The notes under the pieces are model-generated. The model made no database searches and was not told where the DNA came from. It was given only the letters and a program-made list of their open reading frames with translations. Positions 12,705 to 24,459 of a DNA stretch of 64,000 bases are shown here, one piece after another. Each line of letters starts with the position of its first letter. The first letter of the stretch is position 1. The stretch lies in contig OY986971.1 of assembly GCA_963920575.1 (NCBI GenBank), positions 2,480,001 to 2,544,000 on the forward strand, written 5' to 3'. Source of the DNA: Narthecium ossifragum (taxonomy: Eukaryota > Streptophyta > Magnoliopsida > Dioscoreales > Nartheciaceae). The translations under genes were made by a program, and so were the position numbers.

Positions 12705-12761
12705 ATGATGCTATTTCGGGGGCTTGAAGTGGTGGGCATGAGTGGGTGCTATGCTTCTTGA
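12705..12761 (+). promoter_or_regulatory. Upstream ORF (18 codons) in the leader of the cytokinin receptor gene
   Basis: ATGATG opens a short frame reading MMLFRGLEVVGMSGCYAS and ending in TGA at 12759-12761, about 88 bases before the first receptor start codon. If it lies in the mature transcript it could reduce translation of the receptor. Whether this region is in the mRNA is not known from sequence alone. Confidence 0.4.
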
Positions 12762-12848
12762 GCTAAAAATTTCTTTTTGAGGTTGAGTTGGGGGAGATAA
12801 GTAGTAGAGAGTTGGGTGAGTGGGTGGGTTGCGTTTAAGGTGGTGGTG

Positions 12849-15800
12849 ATGTGGTTGGAGATGGTGGGGGGAGGGAAGAGGAGGAGGGGTTTGGGTGTGA
12901 GCCGGAGGGTGGCGGTGGCAATGTGGGTTGCAGCGTCTGTGGGGATATGGATTGGGCTGCATTGGTATATATGGAGGGTGAGCATGGCCAAGGCCGAGGA
13001 GAGGCTGGTGAGCCTGTGCGAGGAGAGGGCTAGGATGATCCAGGACCAGTTCGCCGTCAGCGTCAACCATTTTAATGCCCTTGCCATTCTCATTTCGACG
13101 TTCCATTATATGAAGGAACCCTCCGCCATCGATCAGGTATAGAGGGACAAGATAGCTTATTTCTCTTTTCCTTTTATTGCTTGTTTTCTGATCTCTTTTT
13201 TGTTTTTGTTCTTCCTTTTGGTTTTCTTTTATTGATATTGCTAGTTCTTTCTTGCCATTTTCAAGTTAGGGATTATTTCCATTTCTTGATTTTCGGCTTG
13301 GTAAAGAGATTCTCGCTCTTCAGCTTCTCGTTTTTGTATGCTTATCTTATTTTGTTTTGAAATGCTTGTTTTCTCTATGTTTTTTCTCGGAAATTTGTTG
13401 TTAGGTTGTTTATTTGATGTTCTGATGTGGGTTCTTGTTGTTTATATTTCGGACTATAGGAAATTAATGAGTTTACATGGGTGGCATACCCAGCCATTAG
13501 TTGATCTAATGTACTATTCGTTTCTGGAATTTTAGTTTCCCTTGAGAAGTGGTATTTGTTATTCCGTAGAGTTCTTGATTTTGCTTCTTCTTCTCTAACT
13601 TGAAAAGTAACAGACAGTAATAGAATTGAATTACTAGCATCTCCAATCATTTTGGATCGACTGGTCTTCAAGTATATCCTTTTTATTATGCTGGATATCT
13701 TGAACTTTTTATCATTATCGTTCTTGGATTAGTGCATCGGATGGTTTGGCGTAATTAGAGTAGCTACTGGGCGCCTGTTACACTTTCCTTCTATAGATTT
13801 CTTCTGCTCCAAACTGGATGGGACTGTGAACCTGGCTAGGTTTGAGATAGTTCAATTTGTCTTCTCAGTGGGTGAGCACTAGAGTACTCTTTGACCCTTT
13901 CATTTTCTTGGTTCTCAGAATTCATCTTTTTTTTCCCCTTCATGGAAGTAGTTATTTTCTCTGTTAATTTCTAGGACACTCGATGTTTGTTCACTCACTA
14001 GCTTCCAGTATTTGTGCTCAAGAATAATTGGTTCATTGTTCTATTAAGGTTAACCAGTTCTCCTTTCTAATTCCTGGAGAATTTATAAGCAACTATAACG
14101 ATGATGTATTGTTCATTTCTTTAGATGGATGCGTGTTTCGTCGATAGCACGACCTAGATAGACTTATGCCCTTCTTTACCTTTTCCAAGTTTGTTGTTAC
14201 TCTCCCTTAAGTGTAATTTGTGACAATCAAATGCCATGGTGTCACTATTATTTCTTTCACATTTATTGCCCATTCCAAGTCGTGGTTCATTTTCCTGTCC
14301 ATGATTTGTGAAAGAAAATTTCTTTGTTGTGTATTTGATGGTTCCTGACTCAACTTTGCTTTTAGGAAACTTTTGCACACTACACAGCAATGACTGCATT
14401 TGAGCGACCATTATTGAACGGGGTGGCGTATGCAGAACGAGTTTTGCATTCTGAAAGAGAGAATTTTGAGAAAAAGCAGGGTTGGATAATGAAGACCATG
14501 AAACGGGAGCCATCACCAAAACAAGAGGAGTATGCACCTGTGATTTTCTCTCAAGAGACAGTGTCCTACATAGAAGCTCTGGATATGATGACGGGAGAGG
14601 TTTGTATCCACTGAATGCTGTTATAGGTTTTACTATTCTGCGTTTAGTACTGTTGAAACTCATGGTAGTTTTCCTATGTGTGCAGGAGGACCGAGAAAAC
14701 ATAATAAGGGCCAGAGAGACAGGCAAAGCTGTTCTCACGAACCCATTTAGTTTGCTGAATAATCATCTTGGTGTTGTATTAACATTAGCGGTATATCGGT
14801 CGGGTCTTCCAGAGCATGCAACAGTAGATGAACGTTTAGAAGCAACTGTAGGGTGAGAAGTGATGTCTATGTTCTTTTTGAGTTTGCTGGAGCCCATATA
14901 GTTACAATGCTTGTATCTTCTGTTCTGTAGGACTTTCTCATCTCTCTGTTTTTCTAGATAATCTGCTACCTTCTTTTAGTTTCCTGCAGATATTTGTTTC
15001 TCTGAGAAAATGACACAAGTTGAGTTTGTATTAAGTCAGATTTCCAGCTGAATTTGGACAAAGAATTTCTTCATCGTAGAAGCATAACTGATTTTTGCTA
15101 TTTCTAGATACTATTATTTATTTCATAACCATGAAACACGTGGAACATCAATTGCAGTTTATTATCTAGTTTTCCCTCTCTGAGTTTAAACTACCCTCTC
15201 TGAGTTTAAACTACAAGACGGAAGCTCCAAGTTTCATAACTCATTACCTTAGGTGCAATTCATGGAGAGATTGCCATCAGGATTTATTGCTAAGAAAGTG
15301 TATTCCAGTTTTTTTTTTTGTCTCGTCGCTAATTGAGTTGAATGGTGGGAGTCAAAATTCTTCTCAAGGGATCAATCCCTTGCCAACTTAGGAATGCTCT
15401 TCAAAACACCCTGCATAGATATGCATAGGCTATTGGATGTTCATTTTCTATGATGGCAGTTTATTGGCAACTTAAAGACAATTATGTGCATAATGGAGTT
15501 CTTTTTCTAGGCCTTGATCTTTGAGCTCTTCTTGCTTACATGCAAAACATAGGTATTGTCTGATAGTACTTTTTTCAACACGTAGATATTTAATCGAGTG
15601 CTATGGTGCATCACCCGTGCTATCTTTGAGATATATCCAAAAATTATAATATGTGGGTTCTTGTGGAGGTTAATATTTAAGATACATTATAGTGTTACTG
15701 ATTATGGTCACATCATTACCAAAAGTGTTCAAGGCATCTTAGTTTTGGTCATTCGGGCACAAAATGTAATATCTGGACGCCTCCCATCTTAAGATAAGCA

Positions 15801-18800
15801 AGACTAAGGTTAGTATTGATTATGCTTAATTCATAGGCAGTCGTGTTTGTCTTAAAGGCTATACTTTCTTGCTTGTCAACATTTCTAATAAGAGTCTCTA
15901 ATTTTATGACATGCATTTTACTCTATCCCTTCAAGGAGTTTTCTAGATTGAACTTTTTGGCTCAGTATTTGATATTCCTCTTGATGTAGAAAACCTGATT
16001 GATTATGATACATGATAGAGCCATATATTATGCCAATGATGAGATTAAAATCCTAAGTGCTATAGATTCTTTGATCTTCACCTCTTGGTTAAAATTTTAT
16101 TCTCACCTTGGAGGGAAAGGGTCAGCCTTTTTTTTTTTAGTTAGAAAGATTTTATCTCATCAAGGTATTTCAATTTTTGGCCTTTTATAGTTCCCATAAA
16201 AGTTTGCTTGGAAGAAATCTTTTTCCTATTTTGCCCTGGTTTTAACTTATTCTGTTGCGTATAAGTTTTTTTATTTGTTTATTTGTGTGCTTGATAGACA
16301 TCAGCAGAAGCATAGTAATTGAGTTTGTAGTATGAAATGTCCAAATGGATTCTACATATGGAAAAGAGTTATTAGAAAGTTGAATCACTTCTCACATGGC
16401 ACTGTTTCAATCATACCTGATCGTATTGGATTTTCTAGAAAAACTCACCTAGAAGTTGGCCCAACTGCCTATAGACCTCCTCAATTGAATAACGTAAATC
16501 ATGCTCTACTTACATTTCTTTCTTGCAATTATTCATTTGTTGTGTTTCTCATGTCTCTATCAATGGAAGGTAAAATCACGTGCATATGCATCGTGAATGG
16601 AAGGTTGTCTAGTGCACATGCGCCCAATGTGCTCGATGGGTTCTTTCTAAATAATTATCCATGACTCGACAATTTATTTAGGAAGGACTTTTGTCGAGTC
16701 ATGGATAATTATTTATATTTGGGGTTAATCAAATCAGAAATCATTTTGTGAACTGTAAAATGCAGTTTCATAAGTGCAGTAACAATGCGGTAAAAATCAC
16801 ATGATCTTGACTAGTTAAATGTTTTCATGAAAGCTGTCGGCAATCATTTGCCTTAATACACGCAATTGATGGAAAGAATATATGTTGTCCTTTCTACACA
16901 TTCAAACTCACATAAAAAAGTGTGCAAGTCCTCTCTTGAGATTAATGTTCTCCAAACTATTTGCTTTTCAATCTCTTCGTTCATACAAGTATTGTGCCGA
17001 GCATTACTTTTGGCTCAAGGGTCTGTGCTATGGAGCCTCTTCACCTTGAACCGGAATTATGTGCAAAATAGATACTCTAATTGAATTGATGATTGAGATG
17101 AAACATTTTCTTTTTCTTATTCTTTGTCAAAATGCAAGACTTGGGGTTTAGATTCTTTAGGCTAGGGAAGACTTGTGGACAGATATTATAGGCTAGATAG
17201 TACGATAGAATACTGTTTTATGCATGTAAACAGAAGTAGGAAAGGTAATACGCAAAAGATAGATGCTTTAGGTCTGGGAAAAAATTGTAAATACTAGCTC
17301 GAGAAGATGAACTTAAGGCCTTATATGGACATGGACATTGATGTGAGGTTCGGATTGGCACCCTTGGGATTCTCCATTGAACCAGTGTGTAACCTTTCCA
17401 TTGTATTTGCAGCCTTGCATGACAATGTCCTTCCTTCTGCACACATGGTTTGCTGTGTCATGGTCTTATCCATGGGTTAACTCTTGATGCGGTGATCATG
17501 TAGGTGTTACACCATGTTGGCTAATATTGCCAATAGAGAAATGGATGCAGAGTTTGGAACGAAGCACAACCTTGGCCAATATGTATGTATATAGTTATAT
17601 AGTTTCAGTGGAGAGATATGGAGAGGAGTGGGTAACAAAAGCATGGTATTATTAGAAAAGACTGCAGGTAGGAATTATTATCGTAAAAGCCAAATAAGGA
17701 GTTTGAAGAATGCTTGACGATTGCTGGCTAGGTCGATTCGGCTGAGAGGCGGAAGCATGGAGTAATGGTATATAGGATGATGGATAGTGGGAGGAGTAGA
17801 TGGAAAGAATTTTAGAGCTTTATTATTTTCACGGATTCTTTTGATGCTTAAACCAAGTCGAGACAAAAGGGACAACTTTACATGGGCTAAGCAAGTGATT
17901 TAACTGAATACAGAAACTGAAGTTTCTGGTCATATTTGGCTAGCAACTAAAAGTTAATGTGATATTGATAACATTTGATGTACTTTCTTGACATTTATTC
18001 TACTCTCTTTTGGTTCAGGTTAGTTGTATTGTTTACAAAGAGAACAGGGTGGATAGTTCATCAACATAGCGTCTCATGCATCTGATGACATGTGGTTGCA
18101 GGATGTTTCAATAAGATTCTCTGATTCACGTCAATTGTCTAAAATATGTTTAAAGCAATTTTCCTTTTTCTTTTCTATATTTCTTTGACTGAGAAATGCT
18201 TGTGCATAACAGATATCTTGGTGGAGCTTTTGATGTTCAGTTACTTGTGGAAAACTTGCTGAGGCAACTTGCTGGAAGTCAAGATATTTTGGTGAATGTA
18301 CATGATGTCACCAACTCTTCTCTGCCCTTGATCATGTATGGAATCGATCAACCTGATGGTTATAGGGGGCTTTTGCATGTTAGTATGCTTGATTTCGGAG
18401 ATCCCTTCAGGAAGCATCAGATGGAATGCAGGTAAATAATTTGGAAAAGTTTATGTTTCTGGCCTGTATCATATTGCATATGATGTAACACAATGTTACA
18501 ATGATGCCTGGACTAATGTCACGAGGGTCATGAACAGGTATAGGGAAAAGCCCCCTGTCCCATGGTCAGCAATTACAACCCCATCTGGTGTCTTTGTGAT
18601 CTGTATGCTTGCCGGATATATTCTATATGCTGCTTGGAGTCGTTATGACAATGTTAAGGAGGACTGTAGAAAAATGGAAGAGCTAAAAGTCCAAGCTGAG
18701 GCTGCAGATGTAGCTAAATCCCAGGTATGGAATATAATGTGGATTATTCCTACATATTATCACGCTGCAACACTCACCTTATCACGTGTATGTTCCATCA

Positions 18801-21800
18801 TCACAGTTTCTTGCTACCGTCTCCCATGAGATCAGAACACCTATGAATGGCGTCCTCGGTATGTTCACATTCCTGATATAACTAATCTTTTTCACGTTTA
18901 TTGGTAAAAAAGGCTAATGATTGGCACTCTTTAACTCAGGAATGCTAGATATGCTATTGGATACTGAACTGAACTTGACCCAAAAGGATTTTGCCCAAAC
19001 TGCTCAAGTTTGTGGGAGAGCTTTGATATCTTTAATAAATGAAGTCCTTGACCGAGCAAAAATTGAAGCCGGCAAGCTTGAGATAGAGGCTGTTCCATTT
19101 GACCTGCGAGCCATCCTGGATGATGTAATATCGTTATTTTCTGCAAAGACAAGGGAGAAGGGTATTGAGGTGTGTATGGTTGCCTTTGGTTAGTTCTAAT
19201 TGGTTTTGCATGTATTATTGATTCTTGTTCACACATTGATTTTTTTTTTAATACTCTTCCTGTTATGAATCTATTTCATTGTTCATGTTTTCGAGGATAT
19301 ATTGGGATCGGTCGATTTGCTTCTATTGGCTAACCTTCCCGTTTGTTGCTGCCTTTGGCAAGTGTAGCTTGCAGTTTTCGTCTCCGACAAAGTTCCTGAA
19401 GTTCTTACTGGCGATCCTGGAAGATTTCGACAAATTATTACAAATCTTGTTGGGAACTCAGTTAAAGTAAGTACTCTCTTGTGTCGTTGGTAGCTTTGCT
19501 TGCTACCTTCTCTTCTCATTATTAAGCTTTGAAGCTTACTTGGAGACGGTTAGAAAACTGTTTTCTCTTGGCAGTAAATTTTGACTAGGGAAGGCATGCC
19601 TTCATGTAATTTGAAGCTTATGAGTAGAGTTAACCTGCATAAGTGATGTGCTGCTATGACTAAATCTTTCACTTTGTTTATATGTTCATGATCGGCACAG
19701 TTCACAGGACATGGTCACATATTTGTCCAAGTTCATTTGGCAGAGCAGTCAAGTAATGGTGTGCGTGCAAATACAAAAGCAGAGATGAATGGCCACTCAG
19801 ATGAGTGTGATATTGCTAGACATGATGCTAAGTTCAATACTCTAAGTGGTTTGGAAGCCGCTGATGACAAAAACAGCTGGCAAAACTTCAAGCTGCTACT
19901 TTCTAATGAGGCATCCCTGCGTGATGATCCTGGAAATGCAATATCTAGTGACAAGAGTTCTAGCAAGGTAACCCTAATGGTTAGCGTGGAGGATACTGGG
20001 ATTGGTATACCGTTACATGCCCAGGATCGAGTTTTTACACCATTCATGCAAGCTGACAGCTCAACTTCAAGAAATTATGGAGGAACTGGTATTGGCTTGA
20101 GCATCAGTAAGTGTCTAGTCGAACTAATGGGTGGACACATAGATTTCAAAAGCCGTCCGAATATTGGAAGTACGTTCTCATTTAGTGCTGTCTTTGCAAG
20201 ATGCGAAAGAAGTACAATTGATGAGAGAGCTCTTTCTGAGGCTTTGCCTACTTGTTTCAAGGGAGAGACTGCAATTGTAGTTGATGGAAGACCAGTTAGA
20301 GGGGCTGTGACCAAATATCATCTGCAAAGATTAGGGATAGCTGTTGGGATGGCTAGTACTATGAAAATGGCCCTTGGAGCAATATCTGGTCAAAATGGTT
20401 CTCTAAGATCCAGGTAAGCCCTCTGATTTATGGATTACTATTTTTGTAATAAGCACATGTTGGCAAACATCTAGTAAGGCCTAAAACAAACAAAAAGCCT
20501 TGCTGTTTCTATTTAAACTGGCACTCTCATGATTCTTTCTTGTCTAAATTCACAACATATAAAGATCATTGAACTTTTTCTGGATAGATGCATACTATTT
20601 GTCATCTGTGACTTGTTATATTTCTCCTTCACCTTCATCACCATCCAAGACTTTTTTGGTAACATGGTGCACAAGGTAGCATAATTGTCACGTAAGAAGT
20701 ATTGATAAATGAAATGAACAGATAACTTTAAGACCATTAGGTGAATTCTGACCCTCTTTGAATTGATGCTGCTTGGCTGACATTGGTAGGCAGGGGCTTG
20801 GCACATATTATATTCTTCATATAGTTGTCAACCTGCGAAGATGAAACTAAATTCTTCTTCTCTATTTTCCTTGCATTCTCCAGAGATGAAATAAACAGAT
20901 AATTTTAAGGGCCATTAGGTGAATGCTAACCCTCTTTACATTGATGCTGATTCTGCCAAGGCCGACATTTAGTAGGCAGTGACTTGGCACACATTATATT
21001 CTTGATAAAAATGTCAACCTGCGAACAAAGCTAAACTATTTCCATGAGATTGAATAGTTTTGTGATGCACTAGCAGGAAAAAGCCCAGCATATTATTGGT
21101 TGAGAAGGACACGTGGAGATCAGAGGTAGGTGAGTCCTTGTCCACTCAGCTGCTGGAGTGGAAGCAACATGGTCAGATATCAGAAGTGCCAAAGGTTATC
21201 CTTCTGGTTACTTCTGAATCTGATAAAGCAAAGGTGCCTTTTGTCGATGCTGTGATCATGAAGCCCTTGAGAGCAAGCACCGTGGCAGCTTGTCTTCAAC
21301 AAGTACTACAAATAGGAATGCAGCAGAAAAAGGAAATGCCCAATGGATCAAGTTCCATCCACAGTCTGCTGGTTGGGAAGAATATCTTGGTGGTTGACGA
21401 CAATAAAGTAAATCTCAGAGTTGCTGCTCGTGCCCTCAAGAAGTATGGAGCAAATGTGGAATGTGTTGAAAGTGCTAAAGATGCTCTTGAGCTTCTCCAA
21501 CTGCCTCACAACTTCCATGCTTGCTTCATGGATGTTCAGATGCCAGAAATGGATGGGTAAGTATTGCAGATATCTTTTACATCTGTGGCAGTATTAGTTG
21601 ATCTCTATGGTTTTTTTTCTTCTGTTTCTTTGTAGCTTTGTTTTGCTGCCCTGCTCTCCGTTGTGCATTAAAAACTTGCTTAGTAAATTGTGATGCCATT
21701 CTGTTATTCCTTCATTTCAGGTTCGAGGCAACTCGGCAGATACGTTTAATGGAGAGCAAGGCGAACGAGGAGATTCGAGATAGAGGAAATACCACACAAC

Positions 21801-21988
21801 AAGAAAGATTAGAAGAGGCCGAGTGGCACCTGCCAATTCTAGCCATGACTGCCGATGTGATTCAAGCAACCTACGCGGAGTGCATGAAATGCGGGATGGA
21901 TGGCTACGTCTCCAAACCCTTCGAGGTACAGCAGCTCTACCAGGCAGTCGCAAAGATCTGGGAATCCGAACCCTACTCCGAATCTTGA
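12849..21988 (+). CDS. AHK4-like: Cytokinin receptor hybrid histidine kinase, AHK4/CRE1/WOL type (11 exons)
   Basis: Eleven exons with GT-AG borders join in frame: 12849-13136, 14366-14599, 14686-14852, 18213-18431, 18538-18724, 18807-18858, 18940-19169, 19368-19466, 19701-20413, 21077-21556, 21721-21988; product 978 residues. Order: membrane span (about 21-41), extracytoplasmic CHASE domain (about 75-280) that binds cytokinin, second span (about 314-336), histidine kinase, receiver-like domain, receiver. The phospho-accepting His is H372 in [13 protein letters not shown]; the N box is [13 protein letters not shown], the G1 box VEDTGIGIP (D590), G2 GGTGIG. The receiver has DD837-838, phospho-Asp D882 in FMDVQMP and K955 in SKPF. 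T207 in GVVLT corresponds to the Thr changed in the Arabidopsis wol allele. It resembles AHK4 most in CHASE and linker. The start could instead be the Met at 12861, which has a better context (G at -3 and +4). Intron 3 is 3.36 kb. The receptor phosphorylates HPt proteins, mainly at the ER membrane. Confidence 0.95.
16648..16715. repeat. Perfect 25-bp inverted repeat (hairpin) in receptor intron 3
   Basis: Positions 16648-16672 are exactly complementary to 16691-16715, with an 18-base loop. The stem includes ATCCATGACTCGACAA. It is the most striking local palindrome in the gene and sits in the middle of the large third intron. It could be a foldback transposon footprint or a structured RNA; nothing else identifies it. 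Confidence 0.85.
20710..21043. repeat. Diverged tandem duplication in receptor intron 9
   Basis: About 150 bases at 20710-20858 recur at 20884-21043. Shared words include CATTAGGTGAAT, CTTGGCACA, ATTATATTCTT and TGTCAACCTGCGAA. The second copy ends just before the exon 10 acceptor at 21075-21076, so its divergence matters little for coding. Confidence 0.8.
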
Positions 21989-22574
21989 AGCATTTCATCG
22001 TCACGCAAAAATTTTGGTGCTTGCAGCGCAGGATAATTGTTAGAAATTGTTGGAGAGAAGATACAGTTCCAGATCTCCAAAGATGGTCCTATGTTTGCAG
22101 GTGTGCTTGCCAAAGTATAGGCCAAATTGCAACCAGTTTCAGACGCAGGCAAAGACACTTTGGCGAATGTACAAAGATTACAGTCAGGCTAGGCTGATGT
22201 AGAGGTGTGAATTTGTAGCAGCAGTAGTTTAAGAGCTTTGATGGGTTATTTTGCCCCGCTGTGGTATAGTAATATCTTTTTTTTTTTTAAATCATGGTAT
22301 TTTCATTTTTTGAAAGCACTAGTAAGTATAATTTTTCAACATTTTTTATGCGCGCAGATGTACATGATGGATTGTTCTAATGGTAAGACACAGGCGTCCA
22401 CTTTAAGTTCATCAAGGTAGAGATTGGTTCATTGGTATTTTCAAAAAAAAGAAGAAGAGATAATTTAAATGGTTTTAGGTCTTTTGGGATAATTTATCAT
22501 TTAATAAATTCTAGAGTCCAATACGAAAGATTTTTTTATTTTGCATGTTTTTAAGATGAGGGGGGGAGGGAATC

Positions 22575-22894
22575 AGATGTCTATGTTGAAAGCGACTCAA
22601 AAGCAGCTATGGAGCTATGGATTTGGTGAATGGGTGCATTCCGGCTTCTCTTAATTTGGTGCAAGTGCTATAGGATATTTGGTGGAGGGCGGGTCGCCTC
22701 AGAAGATTTAATCTCCTACATATTCTTCGGGAGGATAACCAAAGAGCCGATTGGATCGCTGTACAAGCTTGATGTTGGGCAAATTCTATAATAAATTATA
22801 GACTGGAGACACATGTGTCTTCTAGCTAGACGGGCCTAAGCAGTATGTAGCTGCTAGCCTTCGGACTCAACTAAAAAAAAAAAAAAAAAAAAAA
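22575..22894 (+). mobile_element. 5'-truncated LINE fragment with poly(A) tail
   Basis: The start encodes VYVESDSKAAMEL and, after a small frame change, NGCIPAS and REDNQRADWIAVQA, which is the RNase H-like C-terminal end found in plant L1-type LINEs. A short 3' untranslated part follows and ends in 22 A residues at 22873-22894. Truncation at the 5' side plus a pure A tail is the usual LINE insertion form. I could not define target duplications. Confidence 0.7.
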
Positions 22895-23791
22895 GAGAAA
22901 GGACTCTAGAAGAAGAAGAGGACATGAGCCTCGTACGTTGCCACACGCCTTCTTAATAGGCCACATGTTCTGTTCCTTCGTTCTTGTTTCATTTCTTTGA
23001 GCCGTGGCTGTGGTCATTTTGAGATCTTCCAGAGTTGGCACCACCGTTCAAGAATCAAGAGATATCCAGAAATGAGGTAAGACACGTCTCTCTCTCTCTC
23101 AACAATAGTGCCAACCTCTCTCTCTCTTTCATCTTTCCCTCTCTCTAGAGATGATACCAAAGTCGCCTCGTCTAACGTCTCCATTCACATTTTCTAACCC
23201 TCGTACAATTTTGAGATTATCAATAAATTAACGGGGCTTTATTTATTTATTTTTGCAAATATCCTCCCCTCTATCTTATATTAGCTTTCTTTGCAAAAAG
23301 CCCTTATTATTAAGTTCTTTTTAATAAACTCAGTTAACTCTACTTATTTTAACTCACTCATCCCCCCCCCCAAATAATCCGTGATTGATCATCGGTTTTT
23401 ATTGGTCGAATTTTGATTGAATTAAAAAATAGGATTAGAATGAAGGCATTTATGTCTTTTAATGTTTTAGAATTGTTCTAATCTACTTAAGAAATGATGA
23501 CCAGACTACATCAATTTATCCTTAACTGGGCAATTCATTTATTTTTAGTCAAATTGAGACTTGATGAAATGAAAATGGCATTAGGGGCATCTATGTTTTT
23601 AAATATTCACCTAAAATAATATTCTAAATTTGCTAAAAAATTAATCTGAGGTTTTTTGAATGAAAACTAATAAAAGATGGGACAAAATCCAAATCAATAA
23701 GACATGTGATATAACGTAGACGGTATTTGCTAAAAGAATTCATTATAATAAAGTCCGTAGTATAAAAAAGGGAACAAGATATGAAAATTCT

Positions 23792-24054
23792 AAGACTTTG
23801 TTGGTATGATGTTAGGAAAAATAAAAATAAGGAATTTTGAGATTAGAAAAAATAAGAATAAAATAGTAATGATTACTCGGAATAAAAAAAAAGAAGATGA
23901 TAGTGATAGGTGGAATGAGAATAAATGAATAATGATTATTTGAAATAGAAAAAGATGTTTGAGAATAAGTATGAGAATAAGGGAAAAGATGTTTGAGAAT
24001 AAGTATGAGAATAAGGGGTTATTCAACGGATATTCCCACGCCAAACAAATCCTT
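23792..24054. mobile_element. MITE-like element with internal duplication
   Basis: The left end (AAGACTTTGTTGGTATG) and the complement of the right end (AAGGATTTGTTTGGCGTG) form an imperfect inverted repeat around an AT-rich, purine-biased body without coding potential. Inside, a unit of about 35 bp containing GATGTTTGAGAATAAGTATG is repeated twice near 23950-24016. Target duplication not resolved. Confidence 0.5.
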
Positions 24055-24459
24055 ATTAATAAATCGCTCCATGGGGTGTAATACAAAAAAAGATGGGTTT
24101 TGTTAATATATTTGATTAGTTCTTATAAGGTTGATCAGTAGTAGATGGCATGGCAGTAATAACACCAAACTCCAAGTCTCGTTTCATAGTAACGCCCTTC
24201 CAAAGCCAGACCACTATACTATTTAATAGCAACCCCTACCATTCGAAACGACCGCTCTCATAAGTCCCAGAACCCTAACCCTAGGCATTTCTTCGTCTCG
24301 ATCTCCTCAACTCGAAGTAAGAGCTTCAATTTAGGGTTTTGGTTCTCCTTTGATTCCTTGATCCTAGTCGTCTTTTTGATTCTCTAATGATTGTTTTCCA
24401 TTTCTTTTCGCAGGTTTAACGCAACTATATAGCATCAATCTCGATCGGGATTAGTCGAA

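Larger units (their letters stand above)
21989..24459. other. 3' flank of the receptor gene and promoter of the DUF760 gene
   Basis: Apart from the LINE and MITE listed separately, this is AT-rich intergenic DNA. The 5' leader of the next gene begins around 24250 and contains AACCCTAACCCTA (about 24271-24283), a telo-box-like motif common in leaders of plant housekeeping genes. A GT-AG intron at 24317-24413 probably splits this leader, so that only the last part before the ATG at 24460 lies in the second leader exon. Confidence 0.5.
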
